Positions 43,618-52,869 of a stretch of DNA of 64,000 nucleotides are shown here, in pieces. Position numbers and translations under genes: made by a program. Numbering within the stretch: the stretch's first letter is position 1; every line of letters begins with the position of its first letter. Origin of the DNA: Bacillus sp. 1NLA3E (GTDB lineage Bacteria; Bacillota; Bacilli; Bacillales; Cytobacillaceae). The notes under the pieces were generated by a model. It was not told the DNA's origin, searched no databases, and saw only the letters and a program-made list of their open reading frames with translations. The stretch lies in assembly GCF_000242895.2 (NCBI RefSeq), contig NC_021171.1, positions 2,514,001-2,578,000 on the forward strand, given 5' to 3'.

Positions 43618-43792
43618 AAGAACTAACTTTGTAAACTAGGGGATCTTGTGTTTCCCTAATTATTACCACCAATGGTTTGGCCTTTGGAAACACGGGGACT
43701 ATATTATTTTAAGGGATTCTACATAAGGGGAAGGTTCGAGACCAGTAAAACTAAACTAGCTCACCCATCACTAAACCACGCAAAACAGTTAC

Positions 43793-44422
43793 CTAGGGTT
43801 CCTTAACAACCAAGACCTTTTGAAAAAACGGATAGAACAAATACCCAATACACACACCTAAGACGTTTAGGATTAGATCATCAATATCTAAACTTCCTCT
43901 TTTTGTAAAGTATTGTAACCATTCAATCGTGCTGATGGTACACATGGAGATTAAAAGCAATTGTTTCATACCAGGCGTCTTCTTTGTATATCGATAATAC
44001 AACCCAAATGGTATGAATAAACCAATATTTGCACCTAAATTATAAAGTGCAATTAAATAATCAACATTTCCAGTCAGATAAAAAAAGATGGTATCGAAAG
44101 GAATAAGATTAATGGTTCTGTGACTTTGGCCATTGGGTCTGAAAAATAGCAAAATAAGCAATCCTATGGAATAAAAAATTGTTAAACCATGGAAGATATT
44201 TTTCGACAATCTAATTTTTTCATTTTTCGCCCAAAATACACCAAATAAAACGAGAAAATAAACACAAAACCAAACAACTCCTACGACAATCGGATGTAGG
44301 TATTTTGTTAATTCAATCCATACCGGTAAAAGAATGATAAATACAATTTGAGAATATAGTAAACTATGTTTTATGTTTTTATTCATGTTTCTCCTATGTT
44401 CCGTTTTAAAAATTTTATCCAT
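43793..44422 (-). CDS. VanZ-family membrane protein
   Basis: 209 residues with about five membrane helices. The VanZ core is RTINLIPFDTIFFYLTG followed by NLGANIGLFIPFGLYYRY and STIEWLQYFTKRGSLDIDDLILNVLG, with the conserved ExxQ...DxDDxxxN polar residues in the membrane. The family is named for teicoplanin resistance, but most members are of unknown function. It is a single gene. Confidence 0.88.
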   Translation of the reverse strand: MDKIFKTEHRRNMNKNIKHSLLYSQIVFIILLPVWIELTKYLHPIVVGVVWFCVYFLVLFGVFWAKNEKIRLSKNIFHGLTIFYSIGLLILLFFRPNGQSHRTINLIPFDTIFFYLTGNVDYLIALYNLGANIGLFIPFGLYYRYTKKTPGMKQLLLISMCTISTIEWLQYFTKRGSLDIDDLILNVLGVCIGYLFYPFFQKVLVVKEP

Positions 44423-44481
44423 GACGGTTAATCCCAGAGTGTTTTCATAGATTTGTTTTACAAGAGGATGAAAATAAAAGA

Positions 44482-44528
44482 GGTGCCACAGCGACTATTG
44501 AAGAGTTTCTTTTGTACATTGTGGCACC
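44482..44528. terminator. Terminator of the PhnB-like gene
   Basis: GGTGCCACA pairs with TGTGGCACC across a 29-nt loop; TTTTATTTTCATCC follows on the minus strand. Confidence 0.6.
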
Positions 44529-44558
44529 GTTTGTTAAAAGACTTACTTATCTATCCCA

Positions 44559-45473
44559 TTATCCCTTGAATGCTTTCTGTAATTCGGCAAGATCAAATTT
44601 CTTCATTTTTAGAAATGCTTTCGTTATGCGCGCAAGTTGCTCAGGAGTGCCCTTACTCATCATCTCGTCCATCTCACTTGGCACAATCTGCCAGGATACG
44701 CCATACTGATCTTTCAGCCAGCCGCATTGCTCGGCTTCAGGAACGGCAGATAGCTTTTCCCAAACGTTATCAATCTCATCTTGTGTGTCGCAGTAAACCA
44801 TAAATGAAATGGCCTCGTTAAAATTAAATTGATGCTCATGCGCGCTATCCATCGCGGTAAACCACTGATTTTCTAAGGTGAAATCTGAAAACATGATGGT
44901 TCCTTCTTTGTCAGGCTCCATTCCTTTGGGGTAGCGGGCGATAAGACCCTGCTTTGAGTTCTTAAATATCGATAAATAAAGATTCATCGCCTCTTCCGCT
45001 TTACCGCATTGATCACCGACAAACAAAAGCGATGGCACGATTGCAGGTCGCTCTTCACCTTCTGGATTGGTAAGGATTAACTGCCACGACAAACCAAACT
45101 TATCTTGAATCCAGCCAAACCTCTCACTGAACGGATACTGATCAAGCGGCATTAACGCTGTACCACCTTCGGACAATTTGTTCCAAACCTCATCTATTTT
45201 TTCTCTCGCGTCTTTTTCTCTTGATGGGTCAAAATTAACAGTGAAAGACACCGACGGATTGATTTTGAACAATGGCCCTGCGCTGATTGCCTTGAACTTC
45301 TGCCCCCATAGCTCAAAAGAGACTATTTCGGAATCGCCTGATGGTGTGTCGTGGATGGTGGTTACATCCGTAATTTTTGAGTCTGGAAAAATGGAAGCGT
45401 AAAACTCGGCTGCTTCTATTGCCTCCTTGTCATACCACAAATGAGGAACGATTTTTTGGTTTGTTTTTGACAT
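44559..45473 (-). CDS. Double PhnB-like VOC-family protein
   Basis: 304 residues made of two tandem PhnB/DUF1338-like vicinal-oxygen-chelate modules: [25 protein letters not shown] in the first and [28 protein letters not shown] in the second, each ending in a FGLSWQL/YGVSWQI block. Older annotation calls these 3-demethylubiquinone methyltransferases, for which there is no support. The start is ATG 45473 with AAGGAGGC upstream; an in-frame ATG lies 33 nt earlier. Confidence 0.85.
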   Translation of the reverse strand: MSKTNQKIVPHLWYDKEAIEAAEFYASIFPDSKITDVTTIHDTPSGDSEIVSFELWGQKFKAISAGPLFKINPSVSFTVNFDPSREKDAREKIDEVWNKLSEGGTALMPLDQYPFSERFGWIQDKFGLSWQLILTNPEGEERPAIVPSLLFVGDQCGKAEEAMNLYLSIFKNSKQGLIARYPKGMEPDKEGTIMFSDFTLENQWFTAMDSAHEHQFNFNEAISFMVYCDTQDEIDNVWEKLSAVPEAEQCGWLKDQYGVSWQIVPSEMDEMMSKGTPEQLARITKAFLKMKKFDLAELQKAFKG

Positions 45474-45763
45474 AGTTATTGCCTCCTTATGTTCAATCGT
45501 TTTCATTAAACAACAATGGGACCAAAATTGGTTACCTGGTCTCCAACATAAAACCTTTCAACCTCAGGGAGATCTTTCCCCCGCCAAAATTTTTCATATT
45601 CAAAACTACCTTTTCCTAAAAATTATTAAAAAACACCCATAAACATTGGATTTAACAACATTTATGAGTGAATCAAATTTTCTAAAACGAACCTGTTTTT
45701 TTAAAAGATCCTGCGGGAATCTACTTTATTTCTTACAGACACTTAATGTATCCATACCCTAAT

Positions 45764-46015
45764 TTAATAACACACTATGTCAAGTTCATAATCTTTAGAG
45801 TGGTCAGTTTCTCCTGTGGAACATGTAAAGCACATATCAGTCCCTGTAACACCAGAACCAATTGCCCAAATGTTTTCCCCACATTGGATACAGCCTACAC
45901 CATTCTTTTTCCTTTCAGCAGCAGCTAGAATGCTTTCTTTTATATCCTTTTTATTAAAGTCCTTGCTATCCTTTGCCATTTTCTTTATAAATTCATCGAT
46001 TGAAATAGGTACCAT
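45764..46015 (-). CDS. Small putative zinc-ribbon protein (83 aa)
   Basis: GAGGTGAATT precedes the ATG. CIQCG at ~43 and CFTC at ~62 form a four-cysteine zinc ribbon, with a terminal Cys in DIVCY. The N-terminal ~35 residues are helical and charged (IDEFIKKMAKDSKDFNKKDI). No family or partner is recognised. Confidence 0.6.
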   Translation of the reverse strand: MVPISIDEFIKKMAKDSKDFNKKDIKESILAAAERKKNGVGCIQCGENIWAIGSGVTGTDMCFTCSTGETDHSKDYELDIVCY

Positions 46016-46190
46016 AATTCACCTCAATTTGTTATTAGAGATTCTCCTGTTACTAGTTTAAATTGTCTTTCAAAACTTTAGAATTCCTATATTTTTATTG
46101 AGCTTTACTCTATATATCGCCATCGAATGCCAACTATACTAAAAAATAAAGATCCAGCCAGACAATATGACCAGTTTCTCTCGTTACGCT

Positions 46191-46643
46191 CTATTTTCCT
46201 TTAATTTTATGCAAAAGATCTTGCGGAACGAGAAAGCCATTCACCATAACTAAGGTTTTCATAGGGTTACTTTGATTATTTGTCTCGGTTGAAAAGTCGC
46301 TATCAAAATATGTAAGTTTAAACATGTCTTTAATTTGTTTTGACCTTTGTGTTGTCGTACTTTGTTTTGTTCCAAAGAAATCACAAATGTCATGAACTGA
46401 CACATAAGGTTGACTATCTTGATCAAACAAAAAATTTATCGTACCCAATGCATGAATAACCGCCGCTGCCCAGATTTCAATTTTTCCCGTCATAAAAGGA
46501 ACGTCTCTTTTTCTAGCCATTTTGCTTATCAATTTTTCGATTAAACTATCATATTCTTCGTTTAAATGATTTTTGCTAAAAGCTGTAGCCAATTGAATTA
46601 ATTGTGCTTTCTTTTCTGCAATCTGTTCTTTGTTGTTAGTCAT
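46191..46643 (-). CDS. DUF6398-domain protein
   Basis: 150 residues. MARKRDVPFMTGKIEIWAAAVIHALGTINFLFDQD followed by ICDFFGTKQSTTTQRSKQIKDM is the DUF6398 pattern (C-terminal HTH-like segment). In other proteins the domain is found at the C-terminus of SEC-C or plasmid-replication-like ORFs. Function unknown. AAAGGAATGATATC lies before the ATG. Confidence 0.7.
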   Translation of the reverse strand: MTNNKEQIAEKKAQLIQLATAFSKNHLNEEYDSLIEKLISKMARKRDVPFMTGKIEIWAAAVIHALGTINFLFDQDSQPYVSVHDICDFFGTKQSTTTQRSKQIKDMFKLTYFDSDFSTETNNQSNPMKTLVMVNGFLVPQDLLHKIKGK

Positions 46644-46799
46644 GATATCATTCCTTTATATATTTTAGGTAAACAATCGGTGCCCCCAAATGGACAGACC
46701 ACATTATGTAAATTAGAATACCCAACTGAATATGATTTTGGTGGCCAAATAATATTTCTCGGATACATCAAACGAAATCCTTAGGTGTCAGTGATTTTA

Positions 46800-47030
46800 T
46801 TAGCTCAGACGTGGACATTCCAATCCTTTCTTATATTGCTTTTGGCTTTCGTTTATCATTATTTCGAGTTCTGGATTTGCATCAACGTCAGATTTTATTG
46901 AATGTTCATCTTCTTGAAGAACAGGAGTACACCTTCCTTTCCTTGGAATAGTGAACTGAACAACGGAGTTATCCCGATCCATGCTCTGAATGTATTTCAT
47001 GAGTTCTTCAGAAAAATGAACTTTTCTCAA
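46800..47030 (-). CDS. Small hypothetical protein (76 aa)
   Basis: Starts with TTG preceded by AGGTGGTG. The product is charged (VHFSEELMKYIQSMDRDNSVVQF, ELEIMINESQKQYKKG) and looks like an antitoxin- or DNA-binding-sized protein, with a beta strand and two helices. It is 48 nt downstream of the Rpn nuclease gene, so they may be one transcript. No family is recognised. Confidence 0.5.
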   Translation of the reverse strand: MRKVHFSEELMKYIQSMDRDNSVVQFTIPRKGRCTPVLQEDEHSIKSDVDANPELEIMINESQKQYKKGLECPRLS

Positions 47031-47078
47031 GTAAAAACACCACCTATCAATTAATAAAAAGTATTCCTTGGAAAAACA

Positions 47079-47999
47079 CTACAGATTCCGGATTTCTTCA
47101 CCCGATAATCCTGTCATTTCAGCAATTTCCGAAATAGAAAAGCCTTTCTTTAACAAGTTCCCAGCAATGTTTTTTCTTCCTTCTTTTATCCCTTCTTTTA
47201 TTCCCTCTTTAAATCCCTCTTCTTTTCCCTTCCGATGATATCCTTGGAGATTGCTTAATTGGTCACGTAGTTCCTTTAACCGGGCTTCATATTCGGCTCG
47301 GTTTTTCTTGTCCGCGCTTAAGTTTTCCCATTCAATCAGCGCTTCCCTTACTTCTTCGATATTCATCGCCCATTCCTCCAATTCTGCCAATATTTCGCTA
47401 TGTAACAATTTCCGTTTGGCATCTGCTGCCGATAGCATCATAAGCCATGGCAATTCTTGATCGTTTTGTTCCTTTAAATTTCGTCTATATTTTTTCCATT
47501 GTACCATGAAACTGCTTAAGTCAATCAAATGGAATTCGAGCAAGTCTGACCATAGAAATCCCTCTTCATCCTCCGTAATATGGAATTTTGTGTGAAAACG
47601 GTCTGTCTCGGATGGGAATAACGGATAGTTGACAATTGTGATGAAAATGGTTGGAGGAAGTAGAGTATAGGAGTCGCCGGAGTTTAATGAAGAGGAAAAC
47701 ATGCGCGACCAGTAATATAGTGTTCGATCCGGCATATCCTGCTGATCTTTAATTTGCACTTCGACATTGATCCTTTCACCGATTGCCGTATAAACTGTTA
47801 CATCAAAGCGAACGGTTTTGCCATCCAGACGGTCTTTAATTTTTTCTGTATTCTCAAAAGTTAATTCTTTAATTCGATCCGTACCTTTTCTTCCTAAAAT
47901 GTCGTTCAGAAATGCGATCGTAATATGCTTTCGATTTTGTTGACCAAATAATTGCTTAAACATAAAATCCATTTTTAAATCAATGTATTCTGTTGTCAT
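47079..47999 (-). CDS. Rpn-family recombination-promoting nuclease (PD-(D/E)XK transposase-like)
   Basis: 306 residues. The N-terminal ~220 are the PDDEXK nuclease domain: LKMDFMFKQLFG, VRFDVTVYTAIGERINVEVQI with catalytic D and ExQ, then YYWSRMF. The C-terminus has EGFKEGIKEGIKEGRKN repeats and a HTH-like GFSISEIAEMTGLSGEEI. Rpn proteins cleave DNA and promote RecA-independent recombination; many are mobile and act in phage defence. The EGIKEG repeat number varies between relatives, and here about three units are present. Confidence 0.9.
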   Translation of the reverse strand: MTTEYIDLKMDFMFKQLFGQQNRKHITIAFLNDILGRKGTDRIKELTFENTEKIKDRLDGKTVRFDVTVYTAIGERINVEVQIKDQQDMPDRTLYYWSRMFSSSLNSGDSYTLLPPTIFITIVNYPLFPSETDRFHTKFHITEDEEGFLWSDLLEFHLIDLSSFMVQWKKYRRNLKEQNDQELPWLMMLSAADAKRKLLHSEILAELEEWAMNIEEVREALIEWENLSADKKNRAEYEARLKELRDQLSNLQGYHRKGKEEGFKEGIKEGIKEGRKNIAGNLLKKGFSISEIAEMTGLSGEEIRNL

Positions 48000-48107
48000 T
48001 TGAGGACATCCTTTCGGGGAGTTTTTGCGGAAAGAAATGAAAATCAGGATTAACGGATAGATGCTTTTATCCTTTCATAATTTAGCCATCGAATAATCAT
48101 GCCATCT

Positions 48108-48506
48108 TTACTGGCACTTAACTAATATTTCTTTTGCTATTTCCTTCATCTCTTTGAATCGTTCATTTAAAGATTTTAGAATTGTGCCGTCGGCAGTAAA
48201 ATGCCTCACAATGGCCTGCAATTCACATCTGTTGAATTTGCCCTGGTCATGAATTTTATATCCCCTGCCGTTAAGTTTAAACCTTATCATAAAACTGTCA
48301 GCTTTCCTGCTTTCTCTCGGATAAACTTGAACAAAATTTAAAACTGCCTCATTGCATGTACAATCTGGATTCATACAATATGAGTTAGCGACCAAAAATA
48401 ACTTTCCACTGTAATCTAATTCGAAATAATCGGTGTCTTGATTGGGGAAAACCTCTGAATAACAAACACTGATGCCTCTAGCAATCTTACTCAGAACTGT
48501 ATTCAT
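48108..48506 (-). CDS. Hypothetical protein (132 aa) with CxxxxxCxC motif
   Basis: AAAGGAGATGTATT precedes the ATG. YCMNPDCTCNEAVLNFVQV at ~43 could bind a metal with its three cysteines; the remainder is an alpha/beta domain (KADSFMIRFKLNGRGYKIHD, CELQAIVRHFT). It resembles the substrate-side half of SEC-C associated proteins, but I recognise no family. The start of the 759-nt gap that follows (48507-48920) is empty. Confidence 0.6.
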   Translation of the reverse strand: MNTVLSKIARGISVCYSEVFPNQDTDYFELDYSGKLFLVANSYCMNPDCTCNEAVLNFVQVYPRESRKADSFMIRFKLNGRGYKIHDQGKFNRCELQAIVRHFTADGTILKSLNERFKEMKEIAKEILVKCQ

Positions 48507-48920
48507 AATACATCTCCTTTATTAATCTCTTGATATAACAGGCAATGTTCCCATATATCCAAGTTATTAAATTTTAGTATTTTAGCAAGAAGTTATTATA
48601 AGACGGCATGATAGTGGGTTTTAAATGATGAATTAATGGGGAAGATCGCAGATTTAACAGAAAGGAATCTAAATTCCAAAAATATTTATTACCGTTTTGA
48701 CATTTTTCTACCTCCCTTCCGAGAAAATTATATCACACTACATTTTCACAGTAATTTCCTCTATTCTAAATATTTTCTACAATCATATGAACAGTATATT
48801 TCTACTCTGCTATTATGAAAAAATTATGGCAGGAAATTGCTACTATTTGTGGAATATGAAGAATCATCTCCATCCCTTTTTGTGTTGAGCCTATCGGAAA
48901 CGGAAACGTTTGTCGTGAGC

Positions 48921-49096
48921 GGACACAGAATTCCTTATTTCCTCCACAATCCTCTATTTATTTTTTCCAAGGACATAAAATCCGTTATTTGCTTTAAAAG
49001 GAGTAAAATTTGGTGTTTTTTTCATGAATAAAGGATTCAATGTCCATTTCCCTTTGATTTATCTTTAATATTAGACAGATAAAGGAACCTATGTCC
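48921..49096. repeat. Four-unit F-F-R-R repeat element, copy C (left flank of nuclease gene)
   Basis: 19-bp units: forward GGACACAGAATTCCTTATT (48921) and GGACATAAAATCCGTTATT (48971), then reverse AATAAAGGATTCAATGTCC (49027) and GATAAAGGAACCTATGTCC (49078). Spacing is ~50, 56 and 51 bp. It is the most diverged of three copies and ends 170 nt before the nuclease-HTH gene. Confidence 0.8.
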
Positions 49097-49265
49097 GAAA
49101 AAGCCCCATGCCACACCCCTTTCAAATACAGATTAACCATACCTACCAATATATCAATCAACTTACCTCCCACCCATTCATAATTTAATTATTCATATAT
49201 CATTTGTACCAGTATTTTATTCGTATTCAATTTAGCATCTAATAATCGGAAAGGATGGAATTGTA

Positions 49266-49913
49266 ATGGTAGAAAGATTCGAGCAAAAATACGAAGAATG
49301 GCTTAAAGAAAAAATTTCCGAAGAGAAAAATCATAAGAGACGCGAAATTCTAGAAAAGGGGTTAGGGCACGGGACAGTTGAATTCCTTCGGAAGATATGG
49401 TTTCCTGCGGTAGGCAATTTTGATTATTTATATCCTGAGTGGGAGGTCCGAGATTTCAACAACGGTTATCGTTACTTAGATCTTGCCTATAGGCCCGATG
49501 ATTGTATGGGCTGTATTGAAATTCAAGGGTATGGACCTCACGCAAGAGATCTTGATGTTAGACGGTTTAAGGATTTATGCTGGCGTCATTCCTTATTAGC
49601 CCTTGAGGGATGGACCATTTTACCCATTGCATATTTATCTATCGTAGATGAACCAAAGCAATGTCAACAACTTGTACTTGCTTTCATTGGAAAATTCATC
49701 GCTATAGATACTCCTTCACAATTATCTTGTGTTGAGGCAGAGATAATACGTTTTGGACGCAGGATACTCCGACCATTTACTCCTCTCGAAATTGCTACTC
49801 ACTTACGGATTAGTGACCGCCATGCGAGACGTATTTTACATAGGCTAGTAACCTCAGAACTGCTTTGGGTAGCAAGCGGTAATGAGCGGATTAGGACATA
49901 CAAAATAAGATAA
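49266..49913 (+). CDS. Vsr/DUF559-like nuclease-fold protein with C-terminal winged HTH
   Basis: 215 residues. The central part reads YLDLAYRPDDCMGCIEIQGYGPHARD then RRFKDLCWRH and EGWTILPIAY. D72, E85/Q87, H92, D97, R100 and the GW-I strand align with the same pattern in the helicase-nuclease remnant at 38393 (IDLAIV, GIECDG, YH, RDVYRQ, GWVIERIW), so the fold is restriction-endonuclease-like (Vsr/DUF559 type) with Q in place of K or D. Residues ~171-201 form a winged HTH (PLEIATHLRISDRHARRILHRL). AAGGATGGA lies before the ATG. It is flanked by two repeat elements (copies C and A), which suggests that it recognises or moves them. Confidence 0.75.
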   Translation: MVERFEQKYEEWLKEKISEEKNHKRREILEKGLGHGTVEFLRKIWFPAVGNFDYLYPEWEVRDFNNGYRYLDLAYRPDDCMGCIEIQGYGPHARDLDVRRFKDLCWRHSLLALEGWTILPIAYLSIVDEPKQCQQLVLAFIGKFIAIDTPSQLSCVEAEIIRFGRRILRPFTPLEIATHLRISDRHARRILHRLVTSELLWVASGNERIRTYKIR

Positions 49914-49925
49914 GGGTATTTTTGA

Positions 49926-50102
49926 GGACACTGGTTCCGCTATTTTAATCATAATATAGGATTTTAGTAGTTATGCGGACATAGGATTCGTTATTCGCCC
50001 ATAAAAATGCAAAACGACATCTTTTTAGCCAAAATAAAGGATCCAATGTCCGCATAGTTCATAAAAATAGTATTTTTAATATAAATAAGGGATTCAATGT
50101 CC
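49926..50102. repeat. Four-unit F-F-R-R repeat element, copy A (right flank of nuclease gene)
   Basis: Forward GGACACTGGTTCCGCTATT (49926) and GGACATAGGATTCGTTATT (49977), reverse AATAAAGGATCCAATGTCC (50033) and AATAAGGGATTCAATGTCC (50084). The spacing within each pair is exactly 51 bp. It starts 13 nt after the nuclease-HTH stop codon. Unit 1 can pair with unit 4 and unit 2 with unit 3, so a single strand would fold into one long hairpin. Confidence 0.88.
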
Positions 50103-50224
50103 GCACAAAAGCGCCTTGATATATTTATATCAAAGCGACTTTATGTATAAATGGAACTTACGTGTCCCCTTCCTATATTTAATTCATGTATTTTCTAGGC
50201 GTACCGTGTCCTACCTGCTACCCT

Positions 50225-50773
50225 CTACGTTGTCAACTTCAAAGCCTTAATTACAGACTGACTTTCGAGATCCCATAGCTCAATTTGTCCATTTTCAAAG
50301 AGTGCAACGGAACTAGAGCCATCTTTTGGTATAGTGGTGCTTCCTGGATTAAGTAGGATGACTCCGTCTTGTTCCTTCAGCACCTTGACGTGTGTATGTC
50401 CTGATACAACAACCTGGCAACCGAGTTCTTTAGCTTTTTGAATTCGATCTTCTTCCGTTTCTTCATATCCATGGACAAGATAAAACCGGTAGTTATCAAA
50501 GGTGACCACTCTTGATTTAGTTGAAAGGTCTTTTTCCAAAACCATCTCATCAACATCTGCATCACAATTTCCTCGCACATAGATAATATCCGTGCGATTC
50601 TTTAATAACTCCACTAATTTTTTCGGATTATAGGTTGCAGGAATATCATTTCTTGGACCATGATAAAGCACATCCCCTATATGGCAAATTTGATGACAAT
50701 CTTTTAGCAATTCAAGAGCCAGGACTGAATTTTCAAATCCTCCGTGTGTATCACTCATAAACCCTAATTTCAT
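50225..50773 (-). CDS. yfcE: YfcE-type metallophosphoesterase
   Basis: 182 residues of the small calcineurin-like phosphodiesterase family (YfcE/MJ0936). Metal ligands are visible: MSDTHGG (DxH), IGDVLYHGPR (GD), VRGNCDADV (GNCD), LVHG and VSGHTHV (GHTH). Members hydrolyse phosphodiesters in a Mn-dependent manner; the physiological substrate is unknown. GAGGAATCAAC precedes the ATG. Confidence 0.92.
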   Translation of the reverse strand: MKLGFMSDTHGGFENSVLALELLKDCHQICHIGDVLYHGPRNDIPATYNPKKLVELLKNRTDIIYVRGNCDADVDEMVLEKDLSTKSRVVTFDNYRFYLVHGYEETEEDRIQKAKELGCQVVVSGHTHVKVLKEQDGVILLNPGSTTIPKDGSSSVALFENGQIELWDLESQSVIKALKLTT

Positions 50774-51002
50774 TTGTTGATTCCTCGCAATCGGTGGTTA
50801 GGTACCCCAATTTTTCTACAATCATAAATGTTTTTTGATATTGATTCAATAGTGGTTCACAGGTTTATATTTTTTCTAATCGGTCTGGTCATGGGATTCT
50901 TTTGTCTTTTGAGGATTACTAACAGGGAAGATTTTGCTGAAGGAATGAAGAATGAAACGGATAGAGGCTTTTAAATTCGCTATCGAAGAAGCATGAACTG
51001 TG

Positions 51003-51743
51003 TCATTTACGTTCTACATTTCTTTCAGAGGCGATTATCCCTTCTATTTGCAGCATGACGGAAAGTACGTGTAGAAAAGCTTCGTGCATAGTAGAGTTTT
51101 TCAGATGCTTATAATAGTGGTAGTGAAGGCAACTGGACATTGCTTCCCTAGCTTCATAATCGAAATGATAAAAATCAACGATTGGAAAATATAAGTCGCC
51201 ACCTAAAGGGAGTAGCGTCCCAACTGCAAGTTCCCCATTTTTAGGTGAAATAGCATTCGGGTCACATACGATGATAGAAAGTGGTTTTTCAGTCAAAATA
51301 TCGACTGCAGCAAACAAACGATCATTAAATTGATGACCAATGAAATAAAATTTAGGGGCTGCCTTATCACATTCCCTGAGCCAAGAGGTTATTAAAGGCC
51401 TGTTTCTGAAACGAGAGAAATTTTCAAAAATATAATCCTCTATGCAACTGTTTCGATTATTCCCTCCAGAATAACATAATACTTTCCACCAAAACAAATT
51501 GTCGAGCAAACTCTGCCTTTTATCTACCTTTAAACTATGTTCTTCTAAAAATTCTTGTAGAATTGAAAGGTTTTCATCGTCATAATACTGATTTATTGCA
51601 TACATCATGAAATCCCGAAACACTACGTTTACCATTTCTTCGGATAATTTTTCAGAAACAGGATAATCCTTTCGGAACTTTTTTGCCTTCATGTCTGTTT
51701 GAACCATTGAGAACAGATTTTCAGTTGCTTTTTGTTTTTTCAT
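51003..51743 (-). CDS. Hypothetical protein (246 aa)
   Basis: The start is ATG 51743 with AAAGGAATGATAGG upstream. The protein is soluble; its first half is helical (RKDYPVSEKLSEEMVNVVFRD, LSILQEFLEEHSL) and the middle carries strands around KFYFIGHQFNDRLFAAVDILTEKPLSIIV. I recognise no family. It is not in an operon. The neighbouring stretch 51744-52158 holds nothing I can support. Confidence 0.6.
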   Translation of the reverse strand: MKKQKATENLFSMVQTDMKAKKFRKDYPVSEKLSEEMVNVVFRDFMMYAINQYYDDENLSILQEFLEEHSLKVDKRQSLLDNLFWWKVLCYSGGNNRNSCIEDYIFENFSRFRNRPLITSWLRECDKAAPKFYFIGHQFNDRLFAAVDILTEKPLSIIVCDPNAISPKNGELAVGTLLPLGGDLYFPIVDFYHFDYEAREAMSSCLHYHYYKHLKNSTMHEAFLHVLSVMLQIEGIIASERNVERK

Positions 51744-52158
51744 CCTATCATTCCTTTTCAAAATTAGTGAGAAACTGTATTAAAAGTCATGAAGACATAG
51801 ATGTGCCATTTAAGATGTGAATTTTGAATTGGGGGTGGACCATAAACAAGGAAAATTCAAGAAGAGTACGTTTGAAAATGAGGTAACGAGTTTAAATAGC
51901 TGATTAGTGAGGTAAATCAGAAGTTTTTTGAAACAGGGGTTCCAACATTGATTTTATTATAACAAATCTATTTTTATCAAATGGTTGTATTCACAAAATT
52001 GTAAGGATTCTATTTTTTAATTAAAATAAGGAGCAGTATAACCCTCTCCACTGCTCCTCTCTGCTTTAGAATAAAATACTTGTACAAAGCTGGTTGCCCA
52101 CTTCACGTTCAAGCCTGTACGGTTCAAACACTGCAACTTTTTGAACAGTGGATACGAT

Positions 52159-52353
52159 TCATAACTTTTGGTTCTTCCTTTTAACTTCCTCGACATCAGT
52201 GTTACTGTACATCTCTGTCCCGTGCCCTCCTGTGGTTCTGGCAAGTAATTCTTTCGCTTCATTATAAGAAAGTCCGGATTGTGCATTTAATCTTTTTACT
52301 TCATCAATGTTTGTTCCTACAATGGTTTGATTTTGATTTATTTTATCGCTCAT
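52159..52353 (-). CDS. Gamma-type small acid-soluble spore protein
   Basis: 64 residues with two related blocks, GTNIDEVKRLNAQSG and NTDVEEVKRKNQKL, flanking SYNEAKELLARTTGGHGTEMYS. The TxxxEVKRxNxQ repeats are typical of gamma-type SASP, which serve as an amino-acid store that is degraded during spore germination. Gamma SASPs do not coat DNA. The gene shows that the host is an endospore former. Transcription by the forespore sigma factor is expected, but no promoter was identified. Confidence 0.82.
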   Translation of the reverse strand: MSDKINQNQTIVGTNIDEVKRLNAQSGLSYNEAKELLARTTGGHGTEMYSNTDVEEVKRKNQKL

Positions 52354-52458
52354 AAGCCACCCCTAATTTCGTTTCATACTATTCTCTCCAAAATCGGGCT
52401 TTATAATTAATTTCCTTCTTTTGTACGAAACCTCCCGGACTACGATAGCGGTCTTTAA

Positions 52459-52465
52459 GGACACT
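52459..52465. repeat. Left stub of F-F-R-R repeat copy B, cut by the IS3 element
   Basis: GGACACT is the first part of unit 1. The rest of the unit (TGGTTCC...) resumes at 53944 on the other side of the IS. Copy A (GGACACTGGTTCC) shows the uninterrupted form. Confidence 0.7.
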
Positions 52466-52545
52466 GTGGAACTAGAATAAAAAGTGGACACCCCTTTAAC
52501 GGAAATCATTTGTGGCAATAATGATATTTACCAGGAGGGGTTTCC

Positions 52546-52869
52546 ATGGGTGACCAACGTCAGAGTTATAGTGAACAATTTAAAAAAGAAACAGTTAAGT
52601 TTGCACAAGAACAACAACAAAAAAAGACTATGAGAGATATTGCGGATGAGTTAAAAGTTCCGCTTAGCTGCCTACATGACTGGATGACAAAATATCGTCA
52701 ATTTGAATATGAACCTTTGGCGGTTGAAGAACGAATAAAAAAGCTAGAACAAGAATTGAAAGAAAAAGAACGTGAATTAAAGGAAAAAGACAAAAAGTTA
52801 GCTGTCACAGAAGAAGAATTGGCCATTGTAAAAAAGGCGGTGCACATCTTCAGCAGACCAAGAACATGA
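52546..52869 (+). CDS. IS3-family transposase OrfA
   Basis: 107 residues. An N-terminal HTH (YSEQFKKETVKFAQ, IADELKVPLSCLHDWMTKYRQ) is followed by a leucine-zipper-like coiled coil (IKKLEQELKEKERELKEKDKK). AGGAGGGG precedes the ATG. The in-phase heptamer A AAA AAG at 52830-52836 lies near the end and should produce an OrfAB fusion by -1 frameshifting, the rule in this family. Its stop overlaps the OrfB start (ATGA). Confidence 0.92.
   Translation: MGDQRQSYSEQFKKETVKFAQEQQQKKTMRDIADELKVPLSCLHDWMTKYRQFEYEPLAVEERIKKLEQELKEKERELKEKDKKLAVTEEELAIVKKAVHIFSRPRT

Noticed and set aside
48921..50102. CRISPR-like array
   Set aside because: Units occur in opposite orientations and only four per element, with similar rather than unique intervening sequence.
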